A stretch of 64,000 nucleotides of DNA from Cellulomonas aerilata. Lineage in GTDB: Bacteria > Actinomycetota > Actinomycetes > Actinomycetales > Cellulomonadaceae. The stretch is taken from positions 222,880 to 286,879 of the forward strand of contig NZ_BJYY01000012.1 in NCBI RefSeq assembly GCF_007991755.1. Direction: 5' to 3'. Each line of letters begins with the position of its first letter. Within the stretch, counting starts at the first letter, position 1. The position numbers and the translations under genes are program-made. The notes beneath the pieces were generated by a model. The model was not told the origin of the DNA, searched no databases, and saw only the letters and a list, made by a program, of their open reading frames with translations. Positions 44,766-53,720 of this stretch are shown here, in pieces.

Positions 44766-46199
44766 TCAGCCGGCGACGGCCGCTGCCGCCGGCGCGGGGA
44801 CCGGCGGCCCCGGGCGCCGACCGGTCGCCAGGATGATCCCGAAGCCGACGAGGGTCAGCACGACGCCGACCCACGCCGGCGCGAGAAGGCCGTGACCTGC
44901 GGCGATGACCGCGCCGCCGACGAACGCGCCTGAGGCGTTGCCGACGTTGAGCGCGGAGTGGCACAGGGCCGCGCCGAGCGACGGCGCCGCGGGCGACACG
45001 TCCATGAGACGGGTCTGCAGCGCCAGCCCGAGGATCTGTGACGTGATCCCGAGGCCGACCAGTGAGACGATCGCGGGCACCGGGTGCGGGCCGGTGACGG
45101 CGACCAGGACGAGGGACAGCGCCGTGCCGACGAACCCCACGTGGACGCTGCGCATCACCGAACGGTCCGCCATGTGCCCGCCGACGACGGTGCCCACCGT
45201 CATGCCGAGTCCGAACAGGGCCAGCACGATCGGCACGGTGGCCTCGGGCATGCCGGTCACGTCGGTGACGAGCGGGGCGATGTAGGAGTAGACGGCGAAC
45301 ATCCCGCCGAAGCCGATCGACACGGCGGCGAACGCGATCCACAGCGGGCGGTTGCGCAGCGCGGCGAGCTCGGTGCGCACGTTGGCCCGGGGGTCGGTGG
45401 GGACCGCGGGCAGCCAGCCGCGCAGCGCCACCAGCGTGACCACCCCGAGCCCCGCGACCACCAGGAACGCGGCGCGCCAGCCCAGCTGCTGCCCGACGAA
45501 CGTGGACACCGGGACGCCGACGACGTTGGCGACGGTCAGCCCGGTCATCATCATGGCCACCGCCTGGCCGCGCCGGGCCTGCCCGACCACGGCCGTCCCG
45601 GTCGCGGCGCCTACGCCGAAGAACGCCCCGTGCGGCAGCCCCGCCAGGAAGCGGGCGACCACGAGCCACTCGATGCTGCCGGCGAGGCTCGAGAGGGCGT
45701 TGCCCACGGTGTAGGCGGTCATGAGGGCCACGAGCAGCACCCGGCGGTCGACGCGTGCGGCGACCACCGTCAGCAGCGGTGCACCCACGACGACGCCGAG
45801 CGCGTAGGCGGTGATGACGTGCCCCGCCGCCGGGATCGACACGGCGAGGTCGCGGGAGATCTGCGGCAGCAGCCCCATGGTGGCGAACTCGGTCGTGCCG
45901 ATCGTGAACCCGCCCACGGCGAGCGCGAGCAGGGCCGGCCGGACGCGGACGCCCGGCATGCCCTCGGCAGCGGCGCCCGGGGCGGGGGCGCCCGCGGCGT
46001 CGGTGACAGGGACGGGGGCGCCCGCGGCGTCGGTGACAGGGACGGGGGCGCCCGCGGCGTCGGTGACCGGGGCCGCGACGCTCGGGCCGGCGCCGGCGCC
46101 GTCGACGGCGCGGGCAGCGGCGGGGGCGTCGGTGACCGGGCCGGAGGCGCGGCCGGGCCGCGGCGGCACGACGGACGCGGGCTGGGAGGTGACGGGCAC
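44766..46199 (-). CDS. MFS exporter (DHA1/CmlA-like) with repeat-bearing N-terminus
   Basis: A 477-residue transporter with 12 membrane helices from about residue 88. FTIGTTEFATMGLLPQI and the motif-C region of drug:H+ antiporters 1 are clear. It probably exports a drug or sugar-like compound. The first 85 residues are a disordered tail with three PVTDAAGAP repeats. GGAG lies five bases before the GTG start, and a 14-bp palindrome lies just upstream. Confidence 0.87.
   Translation of the reverse strand: MPVTSQPASVVPPRPGRASGPVTDAPAAARAVDGAGAGPSVAAPVTDAAGAPVPVTDAAGAPVPVTDAAGAPAPGAAAEGMPGVRVRPALLALAVGGFTIGTTEFATMGLLPQISRDLAVSIPAAGHVITAYALGVVVGAPLLTVVAARVDRRVLLVALMTAYTVGNALSSLAGSIEWLVVARFLAGLPHGAFFGVGAATGTAVVGQARRGQAVAMMMTGLTVANVVGVPVSTFVGQQLGWRAAFLVVAGLGVVTLVALRGWLPAVPTDPRANVRTELAALRNRPLWIAFAAVSIGFGGMFAVYSYIAPLVTDVTGMPEATVPIVLALFGLGMTVGTVVGGHMADRSVMRSVHVGFVGTALSLVLVAVTGPHPVPAIVSLVGLGITSQILGLALQTRLMDVSPAAPSLGAALCHSALNVGNASGAFVGGAVIAAGHGLLAPAWVGVVLTLVGFGIILATGRRPGPPVPAPAAAAVAG
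45985..46075 (-). repeat. Three 30-bp in-frame repeats at the MFS N-terminus
   Basis: Three almost identical 30-base units encode PVTDAAGAPV; a partial fourth copy (PVTDAPAA) occurs nearer the start codon. Confidence 0.82.
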
Positions 46200-46213
46200 G
46201 GGGTCTCCGGGGT

Positions 46214-46227
46214 TCGAATCGATTCGA
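46214..46227 (-). promoter_or_regulatory. 14-bp palindrome upstream of the MFS gene
   Basis: TCGAATCGATTCGA is a perfect palindrome with a central CG, 15 bases before the GTG start. The shape fits a LacI/GalR-family operator; no such regulator is encoded in the window. Confidence 0.5.
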
Positions 46228-46343
46228 CACGTGACCGGGCCGCGTCGTCGAGAGCTCCGGGGATCGCCCTCAGGCTACCGGGCGGAGGCTGGGACGTCCT
46301 GGGCGGACGGCGTTGCGGCGGTCACGCGGCGGTCGCGCGCCGG

Positions 46344-47051
46344 TCACCCCTGCTCGACGCCGTGGGTCGGCGTCCCGTCCCCCGCGGCGACCAGCCACAC
46401 CGCCGCCGCGGCGGCTGCGCCCAGGTCCAGCCGGTGCCCGCCGAGGGACACCGCCACGCCGCCGTGGGGGGCGGCACCCAGGACCTGCACGACGACGTCG
46501 AGCCCCACACCGACGGACTCGAAGAACCGCAGCAGGTCGGGGTCGGCGTCGGAGATGCGCGCGACCGCCCAGGTGCCGGCGGGCAGGTCACGCAGCAGCC
46601 GGGCCGCCGGCTGCGGGACGGTGCCGTCCGGCGCGGGGATGGGGTCCCCGTGCGGGTCCCGGGACGGGTGGCCGAGCCGGGCGGCGATGCGGTCGACGAG
46701 CAGGTCCGACACCGCGTGCTCGAGCACCTCGGCCTCGTCGTGGACCTCGTCCCAGGAGTAGCCCAGCTCGCTGACCAGGAACGTCTCGATCAGCCGGTGC
46801 CGGCGGACCATCGCGACCGCGTGCGCGCGCCCCGTCGGGGTGAGCTCGACCGCGCCGTACCGGACGTGGCTCAGCAGGCCCTGGTCGCACAGCCGGCGGA
46901 CCATCTCCGACACGGTGGGCGGCCCCACGCCCAGCCGCTCCGCGAGCATCTTGGTGGTGACCGGTGCGGTCGACCACTCCCCCGCCGACCACACCGCCTT
47001 GAGGTAGTCCTGGACGGCCGGCGTCAGCGGGACGGGGTCGGGACGCGCCAT
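46344..47051 (-). CDS. DtxR/MntR-family metal-dependent repressor
   Basis: A 235-residue regulator. An N-terminal winged helix (TTKMLAERLGVGPPTVSEMVRRL) precedes the metal-binding and dimerisation helix with RRHRLIETFL and DEVHDEAEVLEHAVSD, which holds the typical His/Glu ligands. A C-terminal FeoA/SH3-like domain follows. It should sense Fe2+ or Mn2+. The ATG lies ten bases after the metallophosphoesterase stop, so it is the last gene of the LLM-phosphoesterase-DtxR unit. Given the nearby copper-oxidase cluster, Mn or Fe sensing is of interest, but no shared operator was seen. Confidence 0.9.
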   Translation of the reverse strand: MARPDPVPLTPAVQDYLKAVWSAGEWSTAPVTTKMLAERLGVGPPTVSEMVRRLCDQGLLSHVRYGAVELTPTGRAHAVAMVRRHRLIETFLVSELGYSWDEVHDEAEVLEHAVSDLLVDRIAARLGHPSRDPHGDPIPAPDGTVPQPAARLLRDLPAGTWAVARISDADPDLLRFFESVGVGLDVVVQVLGAAPHGGVAVSLGGHRLDLGAAAAAAVWLVAAGDGTPTHGVEQG

Positions 47052-47061
47052 GGCGACGACC

Positions 47062-48978
47062 CTAGGACGGCGCCGCGGGGGCGGTCGCCGTCGTCGCGTC
47101 GACCGGCGCCGGACCGAGGACCGGCGCCGGCGGCACGGGCAGCGGGAACGGCTCGCGGTCGCCCACCGTGGCGGACCCGTCCGGGCCGACCGTGACGACC
47201 TGAAGGTCCACCATGCGCCGCGTCCCGGGGTCGAAGCGGAGCACGGTCAGCTCCGCCACGCCGTTCAGCGGACCGACGGTCGGCCGCCCGGACGTGGCGC
47301 CGGCGGTGCTGGAGCTGACGTACCGGATCCCCTCCCCGACCTGCACCGGACCGGTCCGACGGTGCTGGTGGCCGGACAGCTGGACCGGCACGCAGCCGCT
47401 GCGCATCGCCGCGTCACCGACCCGAGGGGTGTGGATGAGCAGGACGTCGACGCCGTCGGCGTCGTCGCAGGCGGCCTCGGCCAGGCGCTCACCCACCTCC
47501 GCGGCGCTCTCGTCGGCGATCGGCGAGGTGCCGGCGCCGATCTGGGTCTGGTTCGGGTCGCGGTCCCCCAGGATGCGGACGCCCGCAGCGGTCACGACCT
47601 CGCCGTCGAGGACCGTCCACCCCGACCCGCGCTCGTGGTCCCCGGTCTCGGCGCTGTCGTGGTTGCCGTCGGAGACGACGCGCTCCACGCCGTCGGGCAC
47701 CGCACGGGAGAACGTCGTCACGCAGTACCGCTCCACGCTCGTGCCGTTGACCGTGGTGTCACCGGCGTTCAGGACGACGTCGGCACCGGACCGCTCGGCG
47801 ACCGTGCGGATGACACGGGCCATGCCGATGTTGCAGTGCAGGTCGCTGACCAGCAGCAGCACCGTGGGCTCGACGGCGTCGTCCGCACCCTCGTCGGGGG
47901 CGGACGTGGGGGTCGGTGTCGCAGCGGGGTCCGCTGCACCCGCGACCACGGCGCCGGGCAGCGGACTCCCGCCGTCCCCGGTGCCCGCCCCGGTCCCGCG
48001 CGCGTCCGGCGCCTGGGCCGGGGCGGTCGGCGCGGTGGTGTCGCCGCCGGGTCGCTCCAGGGACTCCCCCAGGCGGGCGGCACGCCCGGCCGCGGCGCGC
48101 TCGGCGGCCTCGGCCTCCTCGCGGGCGGCGATCACCTGGGCGCGGGCGTCCCAGGCCTCGGCGACGGACGTCTGCGCCGAGGAGTAGAAGGCCTCGTTGC
48201 TGCGGTAGGCGTCCACCACCCGGCCGCCGTAGGTGTCGACGATCCCGGCGAGCCGGCCCGTGATGCGGGCGCCCTCCAGTGCCGTGCCGGCGAACACCGG
48301 CGACGCCGGCCGCCCCGCACCCGGGCGGTCCCGGCGGTCGATGCTGCTCACGCACGTGACGGCCACGAGGACCGCGATGACGACGGCGCTGCGCACGGCC
48401 GGGCGGTGCCCGCCGAGCCGGGCGGCGAGCTCGCCTCGGCGGGCCGGCCCGAGCAGGGTGCGCAGCACGAGCGCGACGACCACCAGCCCGACCAGCAGCG
48501 TCAGTGCACGGCGCAGCGCGTCGACCGCGAGCGCACGGGCGGCGTCCTCGATCGTGGCCTGCGGGCCGGTGAAGAACTGCACGTACCCCTGCAGGTCCTG
48601 GCTCAGCACCTGGACCGTCCGCGCCGGGTCGACCGCGGTCACCTCGGCCGGGATCTCCTCCACCCGCACGTCGGCCCCGAGCGTCAGCGGGAGGGGCGAG
48701 GCGACCTCGAGCGTCCCCAGCGGTCCGACGTCGACGGTGACCAGGTCGTCCGTCGTCATCGCGTACCGGGCGACGTGCGGCCCGAGGCTGCCCTGGACGG
48801 ACGCCGTCGTGACGCCGAACACGAGGGAGACGACCACCGCGAGCGCACCCCACCCGGCGACCTGGCCCCAGCGGACCTCACGCAGACGCGCCCGCGTACG
48901 GCCGGCGACCGGCCCCCGTCCCCAGCGCAGCCGGGGCAGCCGAGCGCTCAGGCGCGGGCGTCCCGCCACTTGACCCAC
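47062..48978 (-). CDS. Membrane-anchored metallophosphoesterase
   Basis: A 638-residue protein. The N-terminal half has three hydrophobic segments (about 42-62, 160-180, 197-215), a long helical linker and an Ala/Thr/Pro linker. The C-terminal catalytic domain shows SDLHCN, NAGDTT, DGNHD and LSGHQHR, the dimetal ligands of calcineurin-like phosphoesterases, and should lie outside the membrane. The GTG start lies inside the 3' end of the LLM oxidoreductase gene, overlapping by 31 bases. Substrate is unknown. Confidence 0.88.
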   Translation of the reverse strand: MGQVAGRPRLSARLPRLRWGRGPVAGRTRARLREVRWGQVAGWGALAVVVSLVFGVTTASVQGSLGPHVARYAMTTDDLVTVDVGPLGTLEVASPLPLTLGADVRVEEIPAEVTAVDPARTVQVLSQDLQGYVQFFTGPQATIEDAARALAVDALRRALTLLVGLVVVALVLRTLLGPARRGELAARLGGHRPAVRSAVVIAVLVAVTCVSSIDRRDRPGAGRPASPVFAGTALEGARITGRLAGIVDTYGGRVVDAYRSNEAFYSSAQTSVAEAWDARAQVIAAREEAEAAERAAAGRAARLGESLERPGGDTTAPTAPAQAPDARGTGAGTGDGGSPLPGAVVAGAADPAATPTPTSAPDEGADDAVEPTVLLLVSDLHCNIGMARVIRTVAERSGADVVLNAGDTTVNGTSVERYCVTTFSRAVPDGVERVVSDGNHDSAETGDHERGSGWTVLDGEVVTAAGVRILGDRDPNQTQIGAGTSPIADESAAEVGERLAEAACDDADGVDVLLIHTPRVGDAAMRSGCVPVQLSGHQHRRTGPVQVGEGIRYVSSSTAGATSGRPTVGPLNGVAELTVLRFDPGTRRMVDLQVVTVGPDGSATVGDREPFPLPVPPAPVLGPAPVDATTATAPAAPS

Positions 48979-49721
48979 TCCCGCACGAGCGACAGGTCGT
49001 AGTCCGGCCCGCCGACGCCGATCGTGAACAGGGTGGCGCCGGCCTCCACCAGCGCCTCCGCGCTGTCCTCCGGGCTGCCCTCCACCCCGACGGAGCGCTC
49101 GATCCGGCTCGCGTCACGGCCGACCGCGACACCGTGCTCGTCGAGGATCGCGCTCTTGCGGCGCAGCACCTCCAGGTCGGCGAAGGAGTGCCACTGGTCA
49201 GCGTGCTCCGCCACGATCCGCAGCGTCTTCTTCTCGCCGCCCCCGCCGATGAGGATCGGGATGTCACGCGTGGGAGCGGGGTTGGACCTCGCCCACCGCG
49301 CCTTGATCCGCGGCAGCGCCTCGCCGAGGTCGGCGATGCGGCTGCCCGCGGTGCCGAACTCGTACCCGAACTCGTCGTAGTCACGCTCGAACCAGCCCGC
49401 GCCGATGCCGAGGATCAGCCGGCCGCCGGAGATGTGGTCGACGGTGCGCGCCATGTCAGCGAGGAGCTCGGGATTGCGGTAGCTGTTGCAGCTCACCAGG
49501 GCGCCGATCTCCACGCGGCTGGTCTGCTCCGCCCACGCGCCGAGCATCGTCCAGCACTCGAAGTGCTGGCCGTCCGGGTCGCCGTACAGCGGGAAGAAGT
49601 GGTCCCAGTTGAAGATGACGTCGACCCCGGCGTCCTCGGCCCGGGCCACCGCGTCGCGGATCGCGGCGTAGTCGGCCTGCTGGGGCTGGATCTGCACGCC
49701 GATGCGGATGGGATGGCTCAT
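48948..49721 (-). CDS. LLM-class F420-dependent oxidoreductase
   Basis: A 257-residue TIM-barrel flavin/F420 enzyme. It shows IRIGVQIQPQQADY, FNWDHFFPL and GIGAGWFERDYDEFG, typical of the LLM F420-dependent group common in actinobacteria. Substrate is unknown. It is the first gene of a minus-strand unit with the metallophosphoesterase and the DtxR-type regulator, divergent from the GST-like gene. Confidence 0.9.
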   Translation of the reverse strand: MSHPIRIGVQIQPQQADYAAIRDAVARAEDAGVDVIFNWDHFFPLYGDPDGQHFECWTMLGAWAEQTSRVEIGALVSCNSYRNPELLADMARTVDHISGGRLILGIGAGWFERDYDEFGYEFGTAGSRIADLGEALPRIKARWARSNPAPTRDIPILIGGGGEKKTLRIVAEHADQWHSFADLEVLRRKSAILDEHGVAVGRDASRIERSVGVEGSPEDSAEALVEAGATLFTIGVGGPDYDLSLVREWVKWRDARA

Positions 49722-49847
49722 GAGCCGGGAGCCTACGCACCGCCTCCCCCGCGCGCCGTCCGGCGCTCGCGGTGCGGACGGGCGTGCCTAGGGTGGGGCC
49801 ACAGCCGTCGCCGGACCGGCGACGCGACCAGGACGCAGCGAGGGGCC

Positions 49848-50906
49848 ATGACGACGTCGCCGGACACCACGGGGCAGGACACGACCGGCGCATACGTCAC
49901 CGCCGGGCAGGAGTTCACCCGGGACACGAACTACATCACCACACGGATCACGGCGGACGGGCGCGACGGGTACCCCGTGGAGCCGGGGCGGTACCGGCTC
50001 GTCGTGTCGCGCGCGTGCCCGTGGGCGAACCGGGCGTCGATCGTCCGGCGGCTGCTGGGGCTCGAGGACGCGCTGTCGCTCGGCGTCTGCGGCCCCACGC
50101 ACGACCGGCGCAGCTGGACGTTCGACCTGGACCCGGGCGGCGTCGACCCGGTGCTGGGGATCCCCCGCCTGCAGGACGCGTACCTCGCGCGGTTCCCCGG
50201 CTACGAGCGCGGCATCACGGTGCCGGCGATCGTCGACGTGGCGACCGGTCAGGTGGTCACCAACGACTACGCGCAGATGACGCTGGACCTGTCGACGCAG
50301 TGGCGCGCGCACCACCGCGAGGGCGCGCCGGACCTGTACCCCGAGGCGCTGCGCCCCGAGATCGACGAGATCGTCACGGTGCTGTTCCGGGACGTGAACA
50401 ACGGCGTCTACCGCTGCGGCTTCGCGGGCAACCAGACGTCCTACGAGCGGGCCTTCGCCCGGCTGTTCCGCCGGCTCGACGAGCTGAGCGAGCGGCTGGC
50501 CCGCCAGCGGTACCTCGTCGGGGACACGATCACCGAGGCCGACGTCCGGTTCTTCACCACGCTGGCCCGGTTCGACGCCGTCTACCACGGGCACTTCAAG
50601 TGCAACCGGTCGAAGCTCACGGAGATGCCGGTGCTGTGGGCCTACGCACGCGACCTGTTCCAGACGCCGGGGTTCGGCGACACCATCGACTTCGACCACA
50701 TCAAGCGCCACTACTACGTCGTCCAGACCGACCTGAACCCGACCCGGATCGTTCCGGTCGGTCCGGACCCGTCCGGATGGCTGACGCCGCACGGCCGCGA
50801 GGCGCTGGGCGGGCGGCCCTTCGGGGACGGCACGCCGCCCGGTCCGCCCCGTCAGGCCGAGGTCGTGCCGGTCGAGCACTCCGCCGCGGGGTGGCCGGCC
50901 GCCTGA
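49848..50906 (+). CDS. Xi-class GST-like (glutathionyl-hydroquinone-reductase family) protein
   Basis: A 352-residue protein. The thioredoxin-fold N-domain has the catalytic Cys57 in SRACPWANR; the all-helical C-domain has YLVGDTITEADVRFFTTLARFD and NRSKLTEMPVLWAYARDL, typical of YqjG/ECM4 enzymes that reduce glutathionyl-hydroquinones. As actinobacteria make mycothiol, the thiol cofactor may differ. GAGG precedes the ATG. The last 55 bases overlap the convergent ctaG gene. Confidence 0.9.
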   Translation: MTTSPDTTGQDTTGAYVTAGQEFTRDTNYITTRITADGRDGYPVEPGRYRLVVSRACPWANRASIVRRLLGLEDALSLGVCGPTHDRRSWTFDLDPGGVDPVLGIPRLQDAYLARFPGYERGITVPAIVDVATGQVVTNDYAQMTLDLSTQWRAHHREGAPDLYPEALRPEIDEIVTVLFRDVNNGVYRCGFAGNQTSYERAFARLFRRLDELSERLARQRYLVGDTITEADVRFFTTLARFDAVYHGHFKCNRSKLTEMPVLWAYARDLFQTPGFGDTIDFDHIKRHYYVVQTDLNPTRIVPVGPDPSGWLTPHGREALGGRPFGDGTPPGPPRQAEVVPVEHSAAGWPAA

Positions 50907-51703
50907 GCGGTCACCCGCCGGACCGAGGTCCGGCGCCGACGGCGGTGCCAGGCGGCGAACAGCGCGGCGGCGAGGGCGACCTCGGCGACGTCCCCGGCGG
51001 AGTACATCCACCGCGCGGCGTCCTGCAGCTCGCCGACGCCGTGCCCGTTCCCGGCGGGCAGCAGCGGGGCCCGGGCGTAGAGCACCTTGGCGAGGTAGCC
51101 GTGCGCCGCCGAGGCGACGACGAGCACCCCCACCCGGGTGCGCAGGCCCGGCCGGCGGGACGTGCGCTCGGGCCCGACGAGGGACCACGCGAACAGGCAC
51201 CCGGCCGCGAGGAAGTGCACCAGGACGGCGCGGTGCACGGCCGGGCTGCGCAGCGTCAGGGCGTACAGGGGCGTGAGGTAGAGCGCGTACAGGCCGCCGA
51301 CGTGCAGGAGCCCGGCCGTCACGGGGTGCGCGAGCACCTGGACCGGTGCGCTCGCCAGCGCCCGGACGGCCCGGCGTCGTGCGGCGACGGGCAGGGACGT
51401 CAGCGCCAGGGTGACGGGCGCGCCGAGGACGAGCGCGAGCGGCGCCGCCATCCCGAGCACCACGTGCTGCACCATGTGGCCGCGCGCGCCGCCGGTCGCG
51501 TCGCCGACGAGGGGCGACACCGCCACGACGGCCGCCGCCACCCCGGCGAGGAAGGCCCAGGTCCGGCGCGCGCCCCACGGGCGACCGGTCCCGGTGCGGA
51601 CCCCCCTGGCGGCGCGCAGGTACAGCACGACGGCGACGGCGGCGAGGGCTGCCGCGAGCAGCCAGCCCGGCGGCCCGGCGGCCGCCCCGTGCGCGTGGCT
51701 CAC
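50852..51703 (-). CDS. ctaG: Cytochrome c oxidase assembly factor CtaG-like protein
   Basis: About 283 residues with seven membrane helices. GGARGHMVQHVVLGMAAPL is the CtaG (caa3-type) signature, with His residues likely to handle copper for the CuB site of the terminal oxidase. The GTG at 51703 lies 22 bases after the DUF2243 stop, forming a two-gene unit seen in other actinobacteria. The 3' end overlaps the convergent GST-like gene by 55 bases. Confidence 0.9.
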   Translation of the reverse strand: MSHAHGAAAGPPGWLLAAALAAVAVVLYLRAARGVRTGTGRPWGARRTWAFLAGVAAAVVAVSPLVGDATGGARGHMVQHVVLGMAAPLALVLGAPVTLALTSLPVAARRRAVRALASAPVQVLAHPVTAGLLHVGGLYALYLTPLYALTLRSPAVHRAVLVHFLAAGCLFAWSLVGPERTSRRPGLRTRVGVLVVASAAHGYLAKVLYARAPLLPAGNGHGVGELQDAARWMYSAGDVAEVALAAALFAAWHRRRRRTSVRRVTAQAAGHPAAECSTGTTSA

Positions 51704-51725
51704 GGCGCGACGCGCCGACGGGTCG

Positions 51726-52193
51726 TCACGCGGGCCCGCCCCGCGACCGGGCGGCGAGCACGGCGCCGGCCCCGAGCAGCAGCACCGCCGCGCCGATCCA
51801 GGCGACGTCGTACGGCACCAGGTCGACGCCGTACCGGATCTGGTGCACGCGCAGCACCTTGTGGTCGACGACGCCGTCGAACAGCTGGAAGCCGCCGGCC
51901 CCCAGCAGCAGTCCCGCCCACGCCGCCGTGCGCCCCAGCGCCGCACGACGCCGCAGGTCGGACAGGCCGAAGAAGCCCGCGACCAGCAGGACGAGCTCGA
52001 CGGCGTGCAGCACGCCGTCGGAGGCGAGGGCGACCTGCGAGGTCGAGCGGTCGTAGAAGTGGTGCCAGCCCAGGAGCTGGTGGAACACGATCTCGTCGAC
52101 CGCGGCCATGAGGCCCACGCCGACCGCGGCGGCGACGAGCATCGACCGCCGACGGTCGACGGGGGTGCGGCTGGCGTCACGAGGGCGCGGCAT
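51726..52193 (-). CDS. DUF2243 membrane protein
   Basis: About 155 residues with four membrane helices. VDEIVFHQLLGWHHFYD and FDGVVDHKVLRVHQIRY are the DUF2243 signatures with conserved His residues, suggesting metal or haem binding. AGGAG lies seven bases before the ATG at 52193 (GTG 52196 is adjacent). It is paired with ctaG; a role in oxidase assembly is inferred from this context. Confidence 0.88.
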   Translation of the reverse strand: MPRPRDASRTPVDRRRSMLVAAAVGVGLMAAVDEIVFHQLLGWHHFYDRSTSQVALASDGVLHAVELVLLVAGFFGLSDLRRRAALGRTAAWAGLLLGAGGFQLFDGVVDHKVLRVHQIRYGVDLVPYDVAWIGAAVLLLGAGAVLAARSRGGPA

Positions 52194-52274
52194 CACGGGG
52201 CTCCTGGCGTCGGGCTCCCCACGGTAGCCACCGGCACCCGCATCGACCCGGCGACGAGGTCGGCCGCCGGGTGG

Positions 52275-53663
52275 TCAGGACAGGGCGCGCCCGAGCTCGG
52301 GGAAGACCTGCACGTAGCGGTCCAGCAGCGAGCGCCCGACCGCGACGGAGTCCACCAGCGGGTGCACCGCGAACGCCTTCCACGCCAGCTCGGCCGACCC
52401 CTCCAGGGCGGCCGCGATCGTCAGCTGCTCCGCCGCCTTGACGGCCACCATCAAGCCGGCCATGTGCCCCTCGACGGGGGCCACGGGCCACGGGTGCACG
52501 CCGCGGGCGTCGACCACGCAGCCGACCTCCACGACGGCGTCCGCAGGCAGCTGCGGCACCAGGTCACCGTTGCGCACGTCGAGGATCATCGTCGCCGGCC
52601 GGTCGGTCGCGATCGCGGCCATGAGGTCCAGCGCGACCTGGTGGTACCCGCCGGCGGCGTCCTCGGCGTGACGCTCGCCCTCCTCGCCCTCCGGGCGGCT
52701 CTCGGCCATGTAGGTGGCCTCGCGCTCGCGGTGGGACGCCCTCCAGACCGCGAGCGCGTCGGCACCGGGCGCTCCCGCCTCGCGGTAGAAGCGCGCCTGC
52801 TGGTCGCGCAGGAACTCCCCCCGGGTCGCCCCGGACGCCGCGATCCGCTGCGTCGCCTCGCGGGTGAAGTAGTAGTAGTAGAGGTACTCGTTGGGCAGCG
52901 CCCGCAGGGCACGCACCCAGTCCGGCCCCAGGAGCCGCGCCTCCTCGATGCCCTCGAGCGCGGCGTCGTCGGCGAGCAGGTCCGGCAGGCGGTCGACGCC
53001 GTCCACCTGCAGCGACCGCAGCCACCCCAGGTGGTTCAGGCCGACGTAGTCGAACTCGCCGGCCCCGGGCACGCCACGGCCACCGGAGCCCCGGTCCGTC
53101 CCGGTCCCGTCCCCGGTGACCCGGGCGATCGACCCGGCCGCGCGGCGCATGAGCCCGATGGGCGTGTCGCAGATGCCGACGACACGGTCGCCCAGGACGC
53201 CGCGCATGGCCTCGGTGACCATCCCGGCGGGGTTGGTGAAGTTGATGACCCAGGCGTCCGGGGCCACCGCGGCGATCCGGCGCGCCAGGGCCACCATGAC
53301 CGGCACGGTCCGCAGGGCGTACGCCTGGCCACCGGGCCCGATCGTCTCCTGGCCCAGCAGGCCGAGGTCCAGGGCCGTGCGCTCGTCGAGGATGCGGCCG
53401 CGGGTGCCGCCGACCCGCACGGCCGCGAACACGAACGTGGCGCCGCGCAGGGCGTCGTCCAGGTCGGTGGTGACGGTGAGCCGCGGCGGGTCGGCGAGCG
53501 CGCCGGCCAGCTGCTCGACGACGCGCCCGACGACGCGGAGCCGGTCGGCGTCGACGTCGTACAGGGCGACCTCGTCGATCCGCACCGCTGCCGTGGGGCT
53601 GCCGACGGCCTGGAACACCTGCGGCACGCGGAATCCTCCGCCGCCGACGATCGTGAGCTTCAT
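52275..53663 (-). CDS. Glycoside hydrolase family 4 (6-phospho-beta-glucosidase type)
   Basis: A 462-residue NAD+ and Mn2+-dependent glycosidase. The N-terminus is a Rossmann nucleotide site (KLTIVGGGGFRVP); NFTNPAG, GICDTP, GLNHLGW and VEVGCVVDARGVHPWPV are family motifs including the metal-binding Cys/His. It likely cleaves a phosphorylated beta-glucoside. It is divergent from the sugar kinase, with 57 bases between starts, and next to an ABC sugar importer, so the substrate is probably taken up unphosphorylated and phosphorylated by that kinase. This pathway is inferred. Confidence 0.9.
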   Translation of the reverse strand: MKLTIVGGGGFRVPQVFQAVGSPTAAVRIDEVALYDVDADRLRVVGRVVEQLAGALADPPRLTVTTDLDDALRGATFVFAAVRVGGTRGRILDERTALDLGLLGQETIGPGGQAYALRTVPVMVALARRIAAVAPDAWVINFTNPAGMVTEAMRGVLGDRVVGICDTPIGLMRRAAGSIARVTGDGTGTDRGSGGRGVPGAGEFDYVGLNHLGWLRSLQVDGVDRLPDLLADDAALEGIEEARLLGPDWVRALRALPNEYLYYYYFTREATQRIAASGATRGEFLRDQQARFYREAGAPGADALAVWRASHREREATYMAESRPEGEEGERHAEDAAGGYHQVALDLMAAIATDRPATMILDVRNGDLVPQLPADAVVEVGCVVDARGVHPWPVAPVEGHMAGLMVAVKAAEQLTIAAALEGSAELAWKAFAVHPLVDSVAVGRSLLDRYVQVFPELGRALS

Positions 53664-53720
53664 GCTGTGATGATCTCCACCCCGGCAGCCCCGTGCGAGG
53701 CGGCCACGGACGGAGGACCA

